Of a stretch of 64,000 bases of DNA, positions 9,710-20,644 are shown in pieces. The stretch comes from Astrothelium macrocarpum. Taxonomy: Eukaryota; Ascomycota; Dothideomycetes; Trypetheliales; Trypetheliaceae. The stretch lies in contig JAGEMR010000091.1 in the NCBI GenBank assembly GCA_021030915.1, forward strand, positions 62,001 to 126,000. The letters are read 5' to 3'. Numbering within the stretch: position 1 is the first letter of the stretch; each line of letters opens with the position of its first letter. The translations under genes were made by a program, and so were the position numbers. The notes below the pieces were generated by a model, which saw only the letters and a program-made list of their open reading frames with translations, was not told the origin of the DNA and searched no databases.

Positions 9710-12267
9710 CTAAGCCTCCATCCCCAACTGCTCCCCTCCCCTCCCCCCTCCCGCTTGACCTTCCCCAGTGTCCGCCCCGATCCCTGCCGCCTGCTCCTCC
9801 TCCTGCTGCTGCCCGCTCGCGCCGTCGAAGCCCCCGTCCCTAACGGCATACACCTCCGACACGCCAAACTCCCCCCACCGCCGTGCATACTCCTGCATCT
9901 GCTCGCTTGTGAAGGCGACCGGACACGGCGCCGCCAGATCCGTGTCCGCAATCGCCTCGAACGGCCCACCGACGTCCAGCGGGTCGCCGACCTCCAGCGC
10001 CAGCGCCGCGTCGTCGTAGACGGGTGGCGGAAGCAGCAGTGCTGCGTCTGTGCTGAGGGCGCCGGGTGTTGACGGATGGTCGTGGTATTGGTGGTGGTGG
10101 TGCTGCTGGTGGTCCTGCGAGGATGCGTCTGCGAAGCCTGTTGCTGCAGAGCCGTCGCCAACAAGGTCAAAGGTGAGCGCGATTTGGCCGCCACCGAAAT
10201 CGATAGTACTGGTGGAGGAGGGAGGAATAGAGCATCCGGCTGGGAGGGCGGGATCGATGTCATGAGCGTGAGCGGCCGCGCTGTGGGCGGCGCCGGTCGT
10301 TGTGGAAAAGTCGTACGGGAAGTCTTCTGCACTGGCTTGGGAAAGGCTGGGATAGGGAAGGTTAGAGATTGTGGCGAGAGGATCTTGGAGATTTGCATAG
10401 CCAGGAAGACCCGTGAGTGACATGTGGCCGTCCAAATCGATGGGTGAGCGGAGAGTACGAGGAGGTTGCGTTTGCGAGTTTTGTGGGTCAAGCGAAAGAT
10501 CCATAGCGGTGTCGAATGGTAGGTTGATGTCAGTCATCATCTCTGCGGTGAAATCCCATTGTTCAGGGCATTCATAACTTTGTTGAGGGCTCAGGAGGCC
10601 AGAAGGAAATCCAAGGTCATCCTGGCCTTGAGTTTGCGAGTGCTGCATTGGAGGAATCACTCTCTGCCATGTTGAAGTTGCTTTCTCATCTGCCTTGCTC
10701 CTGGAGAAGCGCCATGTTGAAACCAGCACAAGTTGGACATTCTCAGGATGGTCCTGGGGATATGCAAAGATCTCTTGTACTGCCGAAAGCCTCTCAAGGG
10801 CTGCCTCGACATATTCATGGGTATTGTGAGCTTGGACATATGGTGATACCTTTCCCTTCGAATCATCACTACAGTCATCTTGCGGAGTCGGGAGGCGATG
10901 TCCTGGATGCGATCTCAAGATTTGTGCGAGTTCATGCAGTTTCCTTGCCCAGAACGTGCTACCAAAGGACACGTTGCCCAAGACCAGAGAGTCATCGTCG
11001 TACTCGACTGGACCAATCACTGCATCAGTAAGTTTGCCTTCGGGTCCGAATTTTAGAATAGTCTCGTTATCAAAGAATCGCGTCCGAGAAGTGAAAGTGC
11101 ATGGAAGGGCATTTTCAATTCTCCCTGTGTAGTCGAGAGTAATTCCAAGTTCTGCTCCTTTGGGTAGCTGGTCTGTAATAATATCCAGAGTCGCTTCGAA
11201 GGAGAACACATGACAAGTAAGCGGACATTTGGTGTGCATAGTAGCCAGTTGAGGAAAAGAGTCTTGCCATTGCTTGATGTCGCCCAGGTACAAGTCTGGT
11301 TTGCGAGACATACTTCCGAAGCTCGTGATCATGCGCCAACGTTCAGCTGCCGAATCATCATTTTCTTTTACTTGCACAAACATCTCGAAACCAGATGGCT
11401 CCAGCGCCTTAGATTGTCGCAGCTCTTCCAGTCGCGTTCGTTGAACTGGTCTTAAAGAGCAACTCGAGAACTCCTGGAGGCAGTGTCGAGAGCCGGCTCC
11501 GGTATTGTGGACGGCACTAGCATGAGAAGATAAAGGCTGATGTTGCAGTTGGTTCCTGGCATTCGAAACTGGAGCGAAATATTGCATGACTATTCACGTC
11601 AGCAAACGTCACTTGCCTGAATAGAGGACTCTAAGCATACTCTTGAGATTACGCTTGACAAAGGGTTTTAGCACTTGGATATGGCTTGAAACCTGTTTAC
11701 GTGTACGAAGGTCCCCTGTCAATCTGTACATATAGTCTGCAATAAGTTCATTTCGCCCTTGCGGCTTCTCATTGGGGCGGAGTGTCTCTTTACTACGGCC
11801 CATGGGAGGAATGAAAATGAGTGCTGTCTCTATGATTAGTTTGTACCCAAACGATGTAGAGTTTCTTTCCGACCTAGAAAAAACGCCTCTTCTAGATTAT
11901 CAGGCCATTTCTGATCTTTTTGGCGACCCGCACCTTTTGGCTGTCTTTCACGATATTTCTGATACTCTTCACATTTGCTTAACTCGTGAAAGAGTTTTCT
12001 AGCTTCTATCTCTTTCGAGCGGGGATCCCTTGAGCGCCATGATCCGTGGCGAGAGCGGTGGCTTGCTGACCCATGGTGCCCACAGGACGGAGATAGCGTC
12101 TGAACACTGTCGTGCTCACCGTAAGTCTGGAAATGAAAAGTCTTGGTCTTAGAGCATTGAGTCTCATACCCGCTATCCCAATCATGTCCATTACTATCGT
12201 CGACAGCTTGGTCAGTGGGAGGCGGTCCATTGGAAGGGACGACAATCGGATGGACACGAAGTTCCAT
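9710..12267 (-). CDS. abaA: TEA/ATTS-domain transcription factor, AbaA-like
   Basis: AbaA is the TEA-family DNA-binding regulator that acts after BrlA in conidiophore development (phialide stage) and binds CATTCY. Three exons are predicted: 12267-11874, 11823-11641 and 11589-9710, with 50 and 51 nt introns, giving 818 residues; Aspergillus AbaA is about 800. The TEA domain spans roughly residues 100-200: CEEYQKYRERQ and DQKWPDNLEEAFF at the end of exon 1, then ALIFIPPMGR and the recognition helix RKQVSSHIQVLKPFVKRNLK in exon 2, with RNELIADYMYRLTG before it. The long C-terminal exon is low-complexity: Gln/His-rich (about residue 710) and Gly/Glu-rich at the end. The first intron begins GTCGGA, a weak donor, but it is the only option that keeps the TEA domain in frame. 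Tec1-type TEA factors are the main alternative; overall length and arrangement favour AbaA. Confidence 0.88.
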
Positions 12268-12640
12268 AGCCTCGATAATGGCTGGTGCTAGGAATGTTGA
12301 ATGAACAAGTAAGAATGCTTATGAAAATTCTGCTGAAAGCAATGGAATTCGTGATAGTAAAAAGGAGCGTGGGAAGACTTTTGCAAAGGAATGACCAAAG
12401 TTCGAGAATATGCAAACAAGACTGGATACGTAGAATGTAGGGAGAGTGTAAATATAAGAGCTCCAGCAGCCCAAAACAAGGTGCTCGCCTACTTCGACTT
12501 TGGTAGAGTTAATGAGCCTAAAGTGACTCTGATTTTCACTTGCCTACCATACAACTACGGAGATTGGCATCGATCAATCTAGATTTTGTTGTCTAATGGA
12601 ATGCTCGCCAATTGGTGTTTGATTAGCAGAATGAGCAAGG
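12268..12640 (-). promoter_or_regulatory. abaA promoter with six CATTCY sites
   Basis: Reading in the direction of the gene, CATTCC or CATTCT occurs at 12291-12296, 12312-12317, 12388-12393, 12432-12437, 12598-12603 and 12628-12633, all on the same strand and 24-366 bp upstream of the start codon. CATTCY is the published recognition sequence of Aspergillus AbaA. By chance about 0.17 such sites would be expected on one strand in this length. The rest of the interval to 13068 has no gene. Confidence 0.6.
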
Positions 12641-13068
12641 GCAAACGCAATCAGATCCCTCGAGCAACGCGTGGATTGTGTCTAGGAACGACGGCCAAGA
12701 TAACGGCTAGATGCAAATGGCTAGTCGAAACGATACCAACGAATATAGCAATGTTAAAATATTGGGTCTGGTATACCTCACCTCAACACGTTCTACTAGA
12801 AACGCACCAGTAAAGAAGGGTGCTGCTGCCTGAAATGAGACAACTTTTAGCGCACCTTGTGAGCTGAGCAACCCCAGGAAAGGTCGAACCTGGAACATGA
12901 CCGCTTACAGTCAAAGCGGAGACAAAGGTAGAGCCAGGCGACTGATCTATGAAGTAGACATCGCGTCATAGAGACAAAGGGAGGACGCGATGTTGAACGC
13001 GATTTCAAGCCGACACCGATGCAAGGGGTTGTCGGAAGTCTTTCATTAATCTACACGATAGTGTAGAT
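12641..13068. other. Intergenic between abaA and MRD1
   Basis: Upstream part of the abaA promoter and the 3' flank of the MRD1 gene. No coding sequence is supported. Confidence 0.45.
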
Positions 13069-15843
13069 TCACACATTGTCTTCCTCATTGCCACCAACAT
13101 TAAATTTCTTCCGTGTGTTTCCTGTGAGTTTTTGAATTGCAACTTTGTTGGCCTGGGAGCCAACCTTCTTCTGCATCTTCTCAATCTCGGCCTCCGCATC
13201 TTCAGGCTCTGCAGCAGCAAATTCAAGGACAAGCCTTCTACCAAGGAGATGTGTATTTTTCAGGGTCTCAATAGCGTTCTCGGCCTCACGTGCTGTGGTA
13301 AAGTCTGCAAATGCAAATCCACGAGTGCCCTTGTCAAACTTCTTAGGCACCCGAACAGACCGCAATTGTCCGTATGCACCGAACAGTGATCGAACATCTT
13401 TTTTCGTAGCTTCAAAGGGAAGATTCTTGATAATAATCTTGGTGCTACGGCTCAAAGCTTTCCGAGCTTGGTCCTCCTTGCGACGCTCTGCTGCAGCATC
13501 GAGTCCTTTGTGAGAGCCTTTTATCTGCAAAGTATGACCATCAAGATTGGACCCATCCATAGCCGTAAGAGCTGCTTGGGCTTGTGCTTTTGTGCGAAAT
13601 TCCACGAACCCGAAGCCCATACTGAGAGTTTGTCCAGCTCGCTTGGGGTCAGTTTTGGTTTTGACGCGGGCAGACAAAAAGCCATCCCAAGACTTGAAAG
13701 CTTGACTGAATTTTTCGTTGGTCGTGTCGAAACTCAGATTGCGGACGAACAAAGTGCTCGTTTCAACTGCAGAGTGGGGAGATGATTCTCCTTGCAGCAA
13801 CTCTGCAGGCAGTGGCCTGGTCTTAGTTGACTCAGATGCCGGATTAATTGAATCAGACGTTTTTGATGCGAACAATTCCTTTGGTGCTTTTTCTAGATAA
13901 AGTACCGAATCCTTGACTTTACGGTAAGCTAAAGCATTAAAAGCTGTCCGTGCGTGCTGTGGTTGAGAATATTGAATTATAGCGACAGTTCCAGTTGGTG
14001 GCATGAGGAATCGAGTAACTTGGCCCCATTCTTCGAATAATTTCCTGAGCTCTCCTGCCTTCATTTCGTATGGGAAGTTCTTTGCAAGTATCGCGGTATC
14101 CCCACGCTCGCCCGTGCGAAAGGCATCGAGATTTACACCCTTCTCTAAGAAGAACGCCTTGGTTTCTTGAATAACATGCGTCTCTGCATGTGCTTGCTTC
14201 ACTGCTGCATCTGATGAAGTAGGATCAAGAAGAGCGGATTTGGAAATTCCGAGACAATCTGAAACAGACGACACAACAGCATCAGCATTCATGTATAGAG
14301 AGTTCCAGTTGAAGGATGATGAGGTGGCATCAGCTTTGCGACGAATAAGCTTTTGCTTTTTCAATGGTAATTTTGAGAGCGCAAAATCGTTAAGCCCACT
14401 ATCTCTCTTTGCTGTAGAGGGAAGCACGTGGAGAAGTCGGCCTTGAAAGATCGTGCCATCCAGACAACGAAAAGCTTGGACAGCACAATCAGGGTTTTCA
14501 AATTGGACATAAGCAAACCCCTTGTTTGAACCGGATTCGAATCCAAGGGGAACATGAACCTAATTGAGATGTAAGTAGATGAGAACAAAAAGATGAATTG
14601 AAAACATGGACATGGATGCAATTTTTTCAGTTGTGAGAAGCATCTACTAAAATACCCTCCCTGGAAACATCACTTGCTTTACATAAGTTGTCCCTAACAG
14701 GATAATCATCATTTTTAAAAAGACGGAGAGTTTAGAATTGGACATTTCGGAGATGTACTGACCTCTTCGAGCTCTCCAAGTCCTTGGAAATGGTTTGTGA
14801 TGTCCGCTGCAGTCGCGTTGTAGGCTATGTTACGCAAAAACAACCTGCCTGTTGATAAAATAGTGTCGATATCAGTGTTACTGGATCTGTTATGATCTGT
14901 AGTATCTGGCGGCTTGTCGGTTCGAAGTAGATCGCTTGCTGCTTCTACAGCTTCTTCCGACCCGCCTGCACCATGTGCAGTACGGCCTTCTCTGCCCAAG
15001 AGCGTGTCTTGGTTTTTCGGTTCGTCAACTTCTTCATCCACAAGATCAAGAACCCTACTCGTGCGCTTCCGAAGCCAATCTTGATCATTGTCTCCAGCAC
15101 CTATATCATTGACGGGATCCATTATTGCCTCCTCTTTGTCATCTTCTGTTTTTGGTGAAGCATCACTCCTGGATTGATTGCTGTGCTCATGTGGAACTTG
15201 AATTCGTTCTTCTTGACTGACTTTTTCTTTTAACTGACTTGGCTGGCGAAAACCCTGGTATTCTTTGTCGTCTAGAGCATGAGGCGTTGTAATCGATCTG
15301 GGTTGATCCAAAGTTTGCCCACTACTAACTGGAACCTGGGCGACCACTAGATTTATATCCGAATCACGCTTTGGTTGCATTGCCTCCAGGAATTCTGCCA
15401 GTTTTTTGTTTCTCGCTTCGGGTTCTAGACTGCCTCCTTTCCGCTTTCGTCCTTGATTGCTGTCCAATTCAGTTTTCGACTGGGTTTGACTATGACCATT
15501 TACAGAAGCATCAGATTGCGCATTTCGTGCTCTTTCGCCCACCTGCGAGCGGAATTTGTCAGTCGCTTCGTTATTATGCCAACACATGATCAAACGCACT
15601 TACAGGCCGCGCGAGCTCGACACCAATCCTCGACATCCGAATGAATGACTTGTTGAAGTGTTTGACAGCATCTTGGGCTTCTCTAGGCGTCCTATATCCT
15701 ACATAACCGATCCTTCTATGGGGCAGTAGTCGGACGTCTGTAACGGAATGAGTGGTCGAAAAGTGCTTTCTGAAGTCATCCTCGTTCAAGGATTGCGGTA
15801 GTCCTCGCACGAAGATACGCGATGAAGTCTGCGATGTTTCCAT
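13069..15843 (-). CDS. mrd1: MRD1-like multiple RRM protein (18S rRNA processing)
   Basis: MRD1 (RBM19 in animals) binds pre-rRNA in the nucleolus and is needed for the U3-dependent cleavages that release 18S rRNA. Three exons are predicted: 15843-15604, 15542-14763 and 14559-13069, giving 836 residues. The 61 nt intron is GTAAGT...CAG; the second is unusually long at 203 nt (GTCAGT...TAG). Five RRMs are visible: about residues 9-80 (RIFVRGLP), 318-392 (GRLFLRNIAY, split by the long intron), 495-565 (TAILAKNFPY), 608-690 (TLFVRNLSF, FGFVEF) and 713-790 (KIIIKNLPF, GFAFADF). The linker between RRM1 and RRM2 is long, acidic and disordered. The number and spacing of RRMs match yeast Mrd1. The gene is divergently arranged with the dynein light chain gene, 352 bp between start codons. 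Confidence 0.92.
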
Positions 15844-16195
15844 AGTGAGATTGAGACATTTGATGAGATGTGTGCTGATCCCGGTGTTGTAAGATTTCGG
15901 AGGGGAGCAGATAAACTTTCGACGTTCAGATAACTTTCGCGCAGCGGATCTACGAAGTGCGCTTTTTGATGAAAAATTTATGGTCACGTGACCTGTCTAA
16001 ATAGGAACACGCGACCCCTAGACCATGAAAACAATCTCAATTCGTATCACACATCCAAATTTTAACAGACGCGCAGCAAGTCAGCTCATCGTGTCCGGAT
16101 CCGTGTTCAAGCGTGTGATATTCGTTTCCAGCCAACGACCTCGCCGATCCTAAAGCCTGTGAAGTACCCTTTGTGAAGCCTATCTGAACGAAGAA

Positions 16196-16737
16196 ATGGA
16201 GGCAGAAAAGCCGGAGCACCTCGAGGGTAAGATCTTCTTAATTCTCTAAACGATCTAGCTACTAACTTTCTGTAGCACAGATCAAGTCTGCTGACATGGT
16301 ACGCTGTATAAAGTCCGTATCACACAGCCGGTCCATTGATTTCATAACAGAACGAAGACATGCAGACCGAAGCTATCGATCTTGGTAAATGATTTGTGTT
16401 TTCCAAATTTATATTTCAAGGTACTGACAAGCCTCAGCCCAGGAAGCTATGAGCAAATTTAGCATTGAAAAGGACATTGCCCAACATATCAAGAAGGAGG
16501 TTAGTCCTCGATTCCGCGCTTATCCAGATGATTGTTGATCGGAATTTTGCTAGTTTGACTCCCGGAAAGGCCCCACCTGGCATTGCATAGTTGGAAGAAA
16601 TTTTGGCAGTTTTGTTACACATGGCAAGTAGACTCAGAGTCCCACAATCATCTCATAAGCTAATGTCCACAGAAACAAAACATTTCATATACTTTTACCT
16701 CGGCCACTGCGCAATTCTTTTGTTCAAGACTCAATGA
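16196..16737 (+). CDS. Dynein light chain LC8
   Basis: LC8-type dynein light chain (yeast Dyn2), a dimeric hub protein of the cytoplasmic dynein motor that also binds many other partners. Six very small exons are predicted: 16196-16226, 16276-16298, 16351-16384, 16438-16499, 16554-16623 and 16673-16737, encoding 94 residues, the normal size. Hallmarks are IKSADMNEDMQTEAI, the segment ending DIAQHIKKEFD, GPTWHCIVGRNFGSFVTHE and TKHFIYFYLGHCAILLFK, which together cover nearly the whole family. The fifth intron uses a GC donor (CATG then GCAAGT) instead of GT. No single open frame covers the gene, so it is easily missed. Confidence 0.95.
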
Positions 16738-18163
16738 GAGAGCTGTGTGTGGCGTATAGGTTAGGAGCGGACGTTTATTGCGTGGACAGTGTCGGTGTTT
16801 GCCAAGCATCTTCCGGGTTTCATCCTTTCGTGTTAAATACCTTATTGGCACTACGGTTGACTTTGCTAATTTTTTCCTCGATTTGTCATTATCTTTCCCC
16901 TTGCTACCAACTCATCATGAATCGCAATGGCTTGGGAGACGCTGCAGAAACTCTTAAGCATCATCCGATATTCCACGTTGACGGGCCACACAATGACCTA
17001 AAATTTGCTTTGACATGGAAATCTTGCACACGGCAAAAAGTGGAAGTCTATTTGAGTGTCCGAATCTGCACAGAGCCAGAACCGATATGTACTCTAGAAT
17101 CCATGTTACTTTAACACTAGTAAGTGTAGGGTCCATCTTTCCTTATAACCTCGTGCAGATAGACCGATTGACTTTTCATCTTTGAGTCCTGCCTTGACGC
17201 TTGGCTTGATCCCTTTTCCGTGCGAGCTGAGCATTGTGTGGTAGTTGGAGAGCACTAAGAGCAGCAGGGCCAATCAGGTACCAAGCGCAGGCGGCCTTAA
17301 CGCCGAATTTTCACCTAATACGCGTTTGCTGCTCGGCATACCCGGCCCTACATGCTCATCTCGAAAGAAAACCATGAGCATTATTGTCGACTCCACCTAT
17401 TCCTGCCTCATTAATGCGGACCGACAGCTTTACCGCTTCCCTTGACTTCAGCTAAAATCCGCTTGGCCGGACATGGAGGCCTGCGGCTTCACTTTTATAA
17501 TGCTGGCGGCGACGAACATCCGCCATCAATCTCGATTCCAAGGTAGCAGTCATTGGTTTAAATATCTAATTTTCCCGCAGGAGACCACACACACAACAGG
17601 CACTCACAAGGCGCTCGGCACTATGAGCAAGGATGTACCTCTGATTAAGACGCGACGTCGTTGGGTTTGGAGTTTCCACTGTATCCTGTGTGAATGTTGA
17701 TACTGTACCGATCTCCCTCGTATTTCTTTGACTCTGACTTTTTACGTGAGCTGCAAATTCACCTGTTTCTTTTCATACAATGTCATAGCATACCTTGATT
17801 TTGAACGCTGCGTTGTTCGCCAGAACGTTACTCGCGTAATGTCTGTCTCAGACATCAGCCGATCCAGCCTTCCAGCCCCACAATATGAGGCCAGTAAAGG
17901 CGTTTCTGTGTAAATTGCAGCCGTCTATCGTTCAAATCATTTCCGATCACAGGAATTGTTGGCCATGAGTCTTCAATGCGCTAATGGGTCCGGCCCGAGA
18001 TCCGGCCCGAGATTGACCGGTGTGCAGTATAAAGTAATTATCTCCATTGTTACTCCGCCGTGCCGCTCTCCTGGATACCGAACAGCGTCCTTGGCATTTT
18101 CCTGTCTTTTCACTGCATTTCTGCGCGTAGAAAAACGTTGCACTGTAAATTTTTGTTGCACTA
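16738..18163. other. Intergenic, 3' of LC8 to MFS promoter
   Basis: About 1.4 kb with no supported gene on either strand. Likely holds the promoter of the MFS gene. No repeats recognised. Confidence 0.45.
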
Positions 18164-19993
18164 ATGGCGACCGAGAAGCAAGGGAAAGAGACGATACCAG
18201 ACCAACCACAAGAGGCCGAAGCTCCGATTCAGCGTACCCAAACAAAAGACGAAGAACCTTATTCAATCTATACATCTCGTCAGAAAAAAGGGATCATTGT
18301 TGCTGCATCCGTTGCTGCATTGTTCTCCCCTCTAGCTGCGAATATCTATTTTCCAGCACTCAATACGCTCGCCAGTGATCTTAATGTCTCAACTAATCTT
18401 ATAAACTTGACCGTAACTACTTATTTGGTACGAGATTTGGATCTTTCCCACAGACCTGTTGCCGAATTACGAAAAGACTAACAAGCACGACAGATATTCC
18501 AGGGAATAGCCCCGACCTTTGTCGGCTCCTTTTCTGACTCTGCTGGCCGTCGCCCGGCCTACATTGTCTGCTTCGTCATCTACATTGCGGCAAATATCGG
18601 CCTCGCTGTCCAAGATAAATATGCTGCACTTCTTGTACTTCGCATGGTCCAGTCGTCGGGCAGCAGCGGCACGGTGGCTATTTCGAGTGCTATTGCTGCC
18701 GACATTGTAACATCCTCTGAGCGAGGTTCCTACGTTGGATACACTTCCATAGGAATTATGTTTGGCCCTTCGGTCGCCCCTGTCATAGGTGGTCTGCTCG
18801 CTGAATTCTGTGGCTGGAAATGGATTTTTTGGTTTCTGGTCATCTTCGCCGCCGCTTATTTTCTTGGTTTCTTGCTCTTCTTCCCAGAGACTTGCCGAGC
18901 CATCGTAGGTAATGGCTCGCTTCCCCCACCAGTCTGGAACATGAGTCTCCTGTCGCTTTTTCAGCGTAGACGTGCGCGCCGCAGACGTGCGAGGGAAGCA
19001 GAAGATACAGAACTCGGACGTACGGTGACGAGTGGCTCACAAGGAGGCCCTGCAAAGTCGCGAATGAAATGGCCAAACCCAGTTGGTGTACTCCGCATCA
19101 TCGCAGATCGTGTCAACTTTGTCATTCTCATGTGTCTTGGCCTACTTTTTGCTGCTTACTACGCTGTTGCTGCTTCAATTCCAGCGCGCTTTGCAGAGCA
19201 ATACGGGTACTCTACCATTATCATATCCCTTCTTTTCATTCCGATGGGGACGGGATCTGCAGTTGGAGGATTCACAGTCGGCAGAGCTATGGACTGGCGT
19301 TATCGCAAACATGCTCGACGATTGGGACTTTCAGTTGAGAAAGGCAAGAAGAGTAAACAGCACGACATGTTGAACTTTCCGATCGAGCGTGCCCGGCTTG
19401 AGATTGCAATGCCGTTGACATATTTAGGTGGCGCGATCATCGTAGCTTACGGTTGGTGTGTTGATCAGAAAGTCAATGTTGCCGGACCGGTGGTACTGCT
19501 TTTCTTCTTGGGCTACACGCTTGTCGCAGGCTTCCAAGCCCTCACCGTCCTGATAGTGGACTTGAATCGAGCCAGTCCAGCTACGGCAACAGCGGCAAAC
19601 AACTTAGTTCGTTGCTTACTTGGCGCGGGAGCTTCGGCAATTGTGAACCCAATAACAGAGAGAGTGGGCTATGGCTGGACCTGCACCATCGCAGCAGGAG
19701 TGTGGTTGAGCTTCACGCCCTTGCTCTTTGTTTTGATGAAATACGGACAAGGCTGGAGGAAGAAGAAAGCTGAAAGGATGAAGGCAAAACAAGATGCCAC
19801 GAATGGTCGCGTAGAAAAAGATCGATTAGATAGAAGTTCTACCCAACAGATCAAGAGCAGTAACACCGATAGGAAGATCTCGGAACCGAAGGAAGAACCA
19901 CGAATCGCGCTTCAAGAAGATGAATCAGCTGTGATTGAAGAAGTTGTGAACAAAGACAAGGAAACCGAGGCCCCATCAGATTATGACGACTAA
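18164..19993 (+). CDS. MFS transporter, DHA1 drug:H+ antiporter type
   Basis: Plasma-membrane proton antiporter of the 12-helix DHA1 family (Qdr/Aqr1/Dtr1-like), typically exporting drugs, weak acids, polyamines or metabolites. Two exons are predicted: 18164-18427 and 18494-19993, phase 0, giving 587 residues. The first helix contains LAANIYFPALNTLA. The family's loop motif appears as IFQGIAPTFVGSFSDSAGRR, followed by PAYIVCFVIYIAANIGLA and VLRMVQSSGSSGTVAISSA; GYTSIGIMFGPSVAPVIGGL is the antiporter motif C region. A basic central cytoplasmic loop (RRRARRRRARE) separates the two halves. The C-terminal 100 residues are a charged cytoplasmic tail, longer than usual. The substrate cannot be told from sequence. 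Confidence 0.9.
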
Positions 19994-20644
19994 CACTACT
20001 TCAAATGTGGAGAATAGGAAGGGTTGCTTGGTTATTTCCCAACCGAATAAAGTGATAGGGTCATCATACAGCATTTCCGAGCAAGAACGCAAACAAGCAC
20101 AATTATACATCATATATAGGGCATAGGGAGTTCTGGAAACGTAGATCATAAGCAAAGTAGACAGAATTCATTGAATGTAACATCAATCGCAAATGCTTCA
20201 ATTTGGATATCGTATTCTTGTGATACTGTGTTCATATAAGAGAGGCCCTTAGATCAAGCCTGCTGATTCTGTTGCTGCCGATTGCAAAGCCACCTAATGC
20301 GGTAGACTGGATAATGTGTGTGTAATCTTCCTCTAAACTCCATATTCCTCGCCGGGTTGATGCTCGCAGATGCAACTCACATAGGAAAATCCGTGTCCTC
20401 GTAAAAACCATGTAAAACCACGCCATCATGTGTCGTAGGGGGACACCCGCACTGAACGCCTTGTCACCGACAAGAATGCCATATGCAGTAACAAAAGTAG
20501 ATCGCCTCACCCGAGGATCTCCTGCCCTAGGGATCCTCTCTGACCCAAGCCACTAGTCAACGTCGACGATGCAGATCAATAGTGTCTAGCACAGATGCTG
20601 CCAGACCAGATATAGGAAGGTTGTGGAATCCGCAAGGCAATCAT
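19994..20644. other. Intergenic, convergent gene ends
   Basis: Lies between the 3' ends of the MFS gene (+) and the serine-rich unknown (-). AT-rich start with likely polyadenylation signals; no gene supported. Confidence 0.45.

Noticed and set aside
9595..10491. 298-codon frame overlapping the abaA 3' exon on the same strand
   Set aside because: It is a shifted frame of the low-complexity C-terminus of the AbaA-like protein; no independent motif.
12880..12950. tRNA-like pattern on the minus strand (CTGTAAG loop and GGTTCGACC)
   Set aside because: The would-be T stem does not pair around a seven-base loop and no acceptor stem or D arm can be drawn.
14521..14550. GGATTCGAATCC resembling a tRNA B box
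   Set aside because: It lies inside an MRD1 coding exon and no other tRNA parts surround it.
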